Positions 60,673 through 64,000 of a stretch of DNA of 64,000 nucleotides are shown here, piece after piece (the stretch's first letter is position 1; each line of letters begins with the position of its first letter). Position numbers and translations under genes: made by a program. The notes beneath the pieces are model-generated. The model was not told the origin of the DNA. It saw only the letters and a program-made list of their open reading frames with translations, and did no database searches. The DNA is from Streptomyces akebiae (GTDB taxonomy: Bacteria > Actinomycetota > Actinomycetes > Streptomycetales > Streptomycetaceae), in NCBI RefSeq assembly GCF_019599145.1, contig NZ_CP080647.1:9734001-9798000 (forward strand), given 5' to 3'.

Positions 60673-61733
60673 TGCGGACCTCCACCACGATCGAAGCCTC
60701 CGGGAGCGACTGGCGGGAGATCGTCGCCTATGTCACCGAGGCGGAGAAGCTCGGTCTCGACATCTGCTGGGTGGCGGAGGCATGGGGCTCCGAGGCTCCC
60801 TCGCCGTTGGGCTACCTCGCGGCGAAGACCGAGCGCATGCTCCTCGGATCCGGAATCATCCAACTCGGCACCCGCACGCCGATGGCCATCGCCCGCGCCG
60901 CGATCACACTGTCGCAGATCTCCGAGGGGCGCTTCCTTCTCGGACTGGGCCCCTCCGGGCCGCAGGTGATCGAGGGGCTGCACGGTGTGCCCTTCGCCCG
61001 GCCGCTGGTGCGGATGCGGGAGACCGTCGAGATCGTGCGGGAGGCCGCCGCCGGCGGCAAAGTCTCCTACTCAGGACAGGAGTTCCGGATTCCACTGCCG
61101 GGCGCGGAGGCGAAGCCCATGCGTCTGTCGATGCGTGCCGAGCATGACATTCCGGTCTACCTCGCCACCCTCTCGCCGAAGATGCTGCACCTGACCGGTG
61201 AGATCGCCGATGGGTGGCTGGGCACCAGTTTCGTGCCCGAGGGCGCCAAGGAGGCGTACTTCGACCACCTGGACCAGGGCCTGGCCACCGCCGGTCGCGC
61301 TCGTGCCGACCTCGACATCTGCCAAGGTGCCGAGGTCGCCTTCGCGGACGACGAGGACGCGCTGAGCGCGATGGTGGCCGGACGCAAGAAGGAACTGGCC
61401 TTCAGCCTGGGCGGCATGGGTTCCGCGACCACGAACTTCTACAACAACGCCTACAGCCGCCAGGGTTGGGCCGAGGTGGCGGCCGAAGTCCGGACACGTT
61501 GGCAGGCTGGGGACCGGGACGGCGCGGCCGGCTTGGTCACCGACGAAATGGTCCTGGCGACCACGCTGATCGGAACCGAGGCCATGGTGCGCCAACGGCT
61601 GCGTGTGTGGCGCGACGCCGGTGTGGACACCGTACGTTTCTATCCGGCCGGAGAGACCCTCGACGCTCGGCTCACCACTCTCGGCCGGGCCATCGACCTG
61701 GTCCGTGACATCGAGGACGAGGCGGCACGGTAG
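60672..61733 (+). CDS. LLM-class flavin/F420-dependent oxidoreductase
   Basis: 353 residues from ATG 60672, sharing one base with the SRPBCC stop. Luciferase-like TIM-barrel blocks: LGLDICWVAEAWGSEAPSPL, RMLLGSGIIQLGTRTPM, FLLGLGPSGPQVIEGLHG, and PVYLATLSPKMLHLTGEIAD for cofactor phosphate binding. The pattern is that of F420- or FMN-dependent mycobacterial/Streptomyces LLM enzymes. It would oxidise or reduce a hydrophobic small molecule; paired with the SRPBCC protein. Confidence 0.9.
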   Translation: MRTSTTIEASGSDWREIVAYVTEAEKLGLDICWVAEAWGSEAPSPLGYLAAKTERMLLGSGIIQLGTRTPMAIARAAITLSQISEGRFLLGLGPSGPQVIEGLHGVPFARPLVRMRETVEIVREAAAGGKVSYSGQEFRIPLPGAEAKPMRLSMRAEHDIPVYLATLSPKMLHLTGEIADGWLGTSFVPEGAKEAYFDHLDQGLATAGRARADLDICQGAEVAFADDEDALSAMVAGRKKELAFSLGGMGSATTNFYNNAYSRQGWAEVAAEVRTRWQAGDRDGAAGLVTDEMVLATTLIGTEAMVRQRLRVWRDAGVDTVRFYPAGETLDARLTTLGRAIDLVRDIEDEAAR

Positions 61734-61742
61734 CGGCACGGC

Positions 61743-62500
61743 CTGGTGCAGTCGAGGAGTGCCGTTGACCCGCACACGCTTCTGGTCGCCGACCACGACG
61801 GCAACTCCCGCACCATAGGCTTCGGCCACTGCATCATCACCACGGGCGCCACCCCGAAGCTGCTACCCGGCACCAAGCGCAGCGCGCGTGGTGACGTACG
61901 AGGAGCAGATGCTCGCGGAGGACCCCCCGCAGTCGATCGTCATCGCGGGTGCCGGCGCCATCGGCATCGAGTTCGCGTACGTCCTGCACACCTACGGTGT
62001 GCAGGTCACGATCGTGGAGTTCCTGGACCGAGCCGCTCCCTTCGAGGACGCCGAAGTCTCCGCCGAACTGGCCAAGCAGTACCGAAAGTTGGGCATCGAC
62101 GTACTCACCTCCACCCGTGTCGAGTCGATCGCCCAGTCCGGGCACCAGGTCCGCGTCACGGTCACCGGAACGGACGGTGCCCGCCAGGTCCTGGAGGCGG
62201 ACAAGGTCCTCCAAGCGATCGGCGTCGCCGCGAACGTGACCGGGGATACGGCCTGGAGAACACCGGTGTCAAGGTCACGGAGCACGGCGCCATCGACGTG
62301 GACGAGCGCTGCCGTACCTCCGTTCCGCACATCTGCGCCATCGGTGACGTCACCGCGAAGCTCATGCTCGCGCACGCCGCTGAGGCGATGGGAGTGGTCG
62401 CCGCTGAGACGCTCTCCGGCGCGGAGACCATGGAGCTGGACTACGTCATGATCCCGCGCACCACCTCAGGCCGGATCGACGAATATGTCGAGCGCGAGAT
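61743..62500 (+). pseudogene. Lipoamide-dehydrogenase-type flavoprotein, truncated and frameshifted
   Basis: Frames give [17 protein letters not shown], then after one shift [40 protein letters not shown] and [14 protein letters not shown], then after another shift [20 protein letters not shown] and [20 protein letters not shown]. Order and motifs match a pyridine-nucleotide disulfide oxidoreductase (Lpd). The N-terminal FAD domain with the redox Cys pair and the dimerisation domain (after LDYVMIPR) are missing. Confidence 0.85.
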
Positions 62501-63293
62501 CACCTTCGAAGCCGGCAGGGCTGTAGACGGACAGGTCGGTGACGCCCTCGTCCGACAGGACCTCGTCGTCGATGAACAGGTTGGCGGTGCACTTCCGCGC
62601 GTCACGCGTGAGGATGGCGTGCGCGGCGTCAGCCATGATCCGCGGACTACGGGCTTGTCCGGCGCCGCCGACCACGTTGCGCACGGCGGCTGTGTCGATC
62701 AGGGTCCGCGGCCACAACGAGTTGGCGGCGATGCCGTCGGCGGCGAGCTCCTCCGCGAGCCCGATGGTGCACAGACTCATGCCGTACTTCGACAGCGTGT
62801 AACCGAGATGCTTCCCCACCCAGTGCGGCGCGAGGTTCAACGGCGGGGAGAGCGTGAGGATGTGCGGGTTGCCCGCCTTGCGCAGGTGCGGGACAGCGGC
62901 CTTGCTCAGCAGGAACGTGCCCCGCGTGTTGATGTCCTGCATCAGGTCGTACCGCTTCATCTCCAGCTGCTCCGACGATGACAGGTCGATCGCGCTGGCG
63001 TTGTTCAGCACGATGTCGATGCCACCGAAGGCGCTGACCGCCGCGTCGACAGCGGTGTGCACATCGTCCTCGTTGCGGACGTCGCCGACAACGGCCAGCC
63101 CCTTGCCGCCTGCGCGCTCAATCTCGTCAACGGCGCTGTGGACCGTGCCTTCGAGCTTCGGATGCGGCACGGCGGTCTTGGCGAGCATCACCACGTTCGC
63201 ACCGTCGCGGGCCGCGCGCAGAGCGATGGCGAGTCCGATGCCGCGGCTGCCTCCCGACATCAGGATGGTCTTGTCGGCCAGTGTCTGTGTCAT
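62466..63293 (-). CDS. Short-chain dehydrogenase/reductase (HSDL2-like)
   Basis: 275 residues from ATG 63293 (TGTGGAGGTTCGACC before it). Cofactor loop [26 protein letters not shown], catalytic region [20 protein letters not shown] with YTLSKYGM, then [12 protein letters not shown]. The short insertion and C-terminal [18 protein letters not shown] match the HSDL2/peroxisomal-type SDR subgroup. Its 3' end overlaps the flavoprotein remnant by 35 bp. Divergent from the acyl-CoA dehydrogenase at 63357 with direct repeats GCTAAT between, so both may be coregulated. Confidence 0.9.
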   Translation of the reverse strand: MTQTLADKTILMSGGSRGIGLAIALRAARDGANVVMLAKTAVPHPKLEGTVHSAVDEIERAGGKGLAVVGDVRNEDDVHTAVDAAVSAFGGIDIVLNNASAIDLSSSEQLEMKRYDLMQDINTRGTFLLSKAAVPHLRKAGNPHILTLSPPLNLAPHWVGKHLGYTLSKYGMSLCTIGLAEELAADGIAANSLWPRTLIDTAAVRNVVGGAGQARSPRIMADAAHAILTRDARKCTANLFIDDEVLSDEGVTDLSVYSPAGFEGDLALDIFVDPA

Positions 63294-63344
63294 GGTCGAA
63301 CCTCCACAATAGATTGCCGAGCTAATCGTACGTGGTGCTAATGG

Positions 63345-63350
63345 TATCTT
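63345..63350 (+). promoter_or_regulatory. -10 element of leaderless acyl-CoA dehydrogenase promoter
   Basis: TATCTT ends 7 bases before the ATG at 63357, like the leaderless elements at 791 and 1483. Two GCTAAT direct repeats (about 63321 and 63337) precede it. Confidence 0.45.
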
Positions 63351-63356
63351 CCCCGT

Positions 63357-64000
63357 ATGACTTCCACTCCCACACGCCAGATCGACCGGCTCTACCACGA
63401 GCTCCTCGCCCCCGAAGAGACACAGTCCGTTCGCGCTGCCGTGCGCCGGATCGCAGAGCACGAAGTGGCTCCGCACGCCGCGGCGATCGCTGGGGGCGAC
63501 GAGCGCACGGACGGCTTCCCCCGGCATGTGTTTGACGGGCTTGCGTCGGCGGGGGTCTTCCGGATTCCCTTCCCCGGCGAGGTCGGCGGCGACGGTCTGA
63601 CCCACCCGGCGACCGCCACCGCCGCGGCCATCGAGGAACTGGCCTACTACTCCAGCAGTGTCGCGGCCGTCTTCGATGTGCACTGCATCCTGGCGGGCAA
63701 CGCCCTGCGGCAGGGCACCGAGGAGCAGCAGCAGCGATGGCTGCGAAAGGTCGCGGAGGGCTCAGTGGTCGGCGCGTTCGCCACCACCGAGCCGAACGCC
63801 TCAAGTGACCTGTCCCCGCAGGCGGTTCAGACCGAGGCGATACGCACCGAGGCCGGCTGGGTGCTGAACGGCCACAAGCGGTGGATCTCCAACTCGCCCG
63901 TCGCCGGGTTCGTGGTGGTTCTCGCCCGCACCGGCACCCGGCTGAGCATGTTCATCGTCGACACGGCACTTCCCGGAGTGGAAGTCGGCCTTCCCGACCG
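63357..64000 (+). CDS. Acyl-CoA dehydrogenase, N-terminal part (3' end outside window)
   Basis: The frame is open from ATG 63357 to the window end (214 codons). Acyl-CoA dehydrogenase blocks: VRRIAEHEVAPHAAAIAGGD, GVFRIPFPGEVGGDGLT, AFATTEPNASSDLSPQA (flavin/substrate region) and LNGHKRWISNSPVAGFVVVL. FAD-dependent alpha,beta-desaturation of acyl-CoA thioesters, feeding the island's beta-oxidation-like steps. The catalytic Glu lies beyond the window. Start chosen because of the TATCTT box 7 bases upstream. Confidence 0.9.
   Translation, partial: MTSTPTRQIDRLYHELLAPEETQSVRAAVRRIAEHEVAPHAAAIAGGDERTDGFPRHVFDGLASAGVFRIPFPGEVGGDGLTHPATATAAAIEELAYYSSSVAAVFDVHCILAGNALRQGTEEQQQRWLRKVAEGSVVGAFATTEPNASSDLSPQAVQTEAIRTEAGWVLNGHKRWISNSPVAGFVVVLARTGTRLSMFIVDTALPGVEVGLPD

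Noticed and set aside
1..64000. tRNA or rRNA genes
   Set aside because: No T-loop (GGTTCGAATCC-type) sequence with cloverleaf pairing and no rRNA-like stretch was found on reading both strands.

Overview
High-GC DNA with GTG starts, short overlaps, leaderless promoters, SpoIIE-type phosphatase/STAS/MarR/TetR/HxlR regulators and F420/LLM enzymes points to an actinomycete, most likely Streptomyces. Many truncated genes and IS fragments suggest accessory or chromosome-arm sequence. No rRNA, tRNA or CRISPR array was seen.

Layout. (1) 1-6907: a conserved-looking cluster with a molybdopterin oxidoreductase end, small membrane proteins, an NAD-dependent epimerase with a four-Cys insertion, an OmpR-type response regulator with histidine kinase, and a three-gene operon of glycosyltransferase, DUF2064 protein and SAM methyltransferase. 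Three leaderless genes here carry an 11-bp-phased CTTACG/CTGACG direct repeat centred exactly 59 bp upstream of the start codon, so the response regulator probably controls them and itself. (2) 7529-16651: a CopC-CopD fusion, a lactonase-like beta-propeller, a deazaflavin-type nitroreductase, a PP2C phosphatase, MarR, DUF4142 and STAS proteins, with one frameshifted gene. (3) 17287-19340: a deleted IS256 element abutting a truncated, frameshifted ISL3 transposase. (4) 19592-28995: a GntR-controlled set of catabolic genes (two FAD amine/amino-acid oxidases, HAD hydrolase, two RidA proteins, a D-threonine-aldolase-like PLP enzyme, SDR), with inverted-duplicate remnants; palindromes of the form TNGTCGACNA mark the HAD, GntR and RidA promoters. 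(5) 29495-36150: two close paralogues of a DUF418-like membrane acyltransferase flanking an ABC exporter. (6) 36908-64000: a catabolic/detoxification island with an Old Yellow Enzyme, PrpE, five alpha/beta hydrolases, quinone oxidoreductase, three crotonase/CoA-ligase type enzymes, SDRs, an LLM flavoenzyme with an SRPBCC partner, and an acyl-CoA dehydrogenase running off the end. It is divided into small modules, each with its own TetR or other regulator and a visible palindromic operator.

How the genes work together (inference). Region 4 fits oxidation or elimination of an unusual amino acid to an imine/enamine, RidA hydrolysis to the oxo acid, then SDR/HAD steps. Region 6 fits uptake of ester or cyclic-ketone type compounds: hydrolases open or cleave the substrate, CoA ligases activate acids, and crotonases, SDRs and acyl-CoA dehydrogenase carry out beta-oxidation-like steps, PrpE recovering propionate. 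Substrates cannot be read from the sequence. Scattered remnants (RsbW-like kinase, ricin lectin, Fe-alcohol dehydrogenase, PfkB kinase, TetR, lipoamide dehydrogenase-like flavoprotein, IS5 transposases) show ongoing gene decay.
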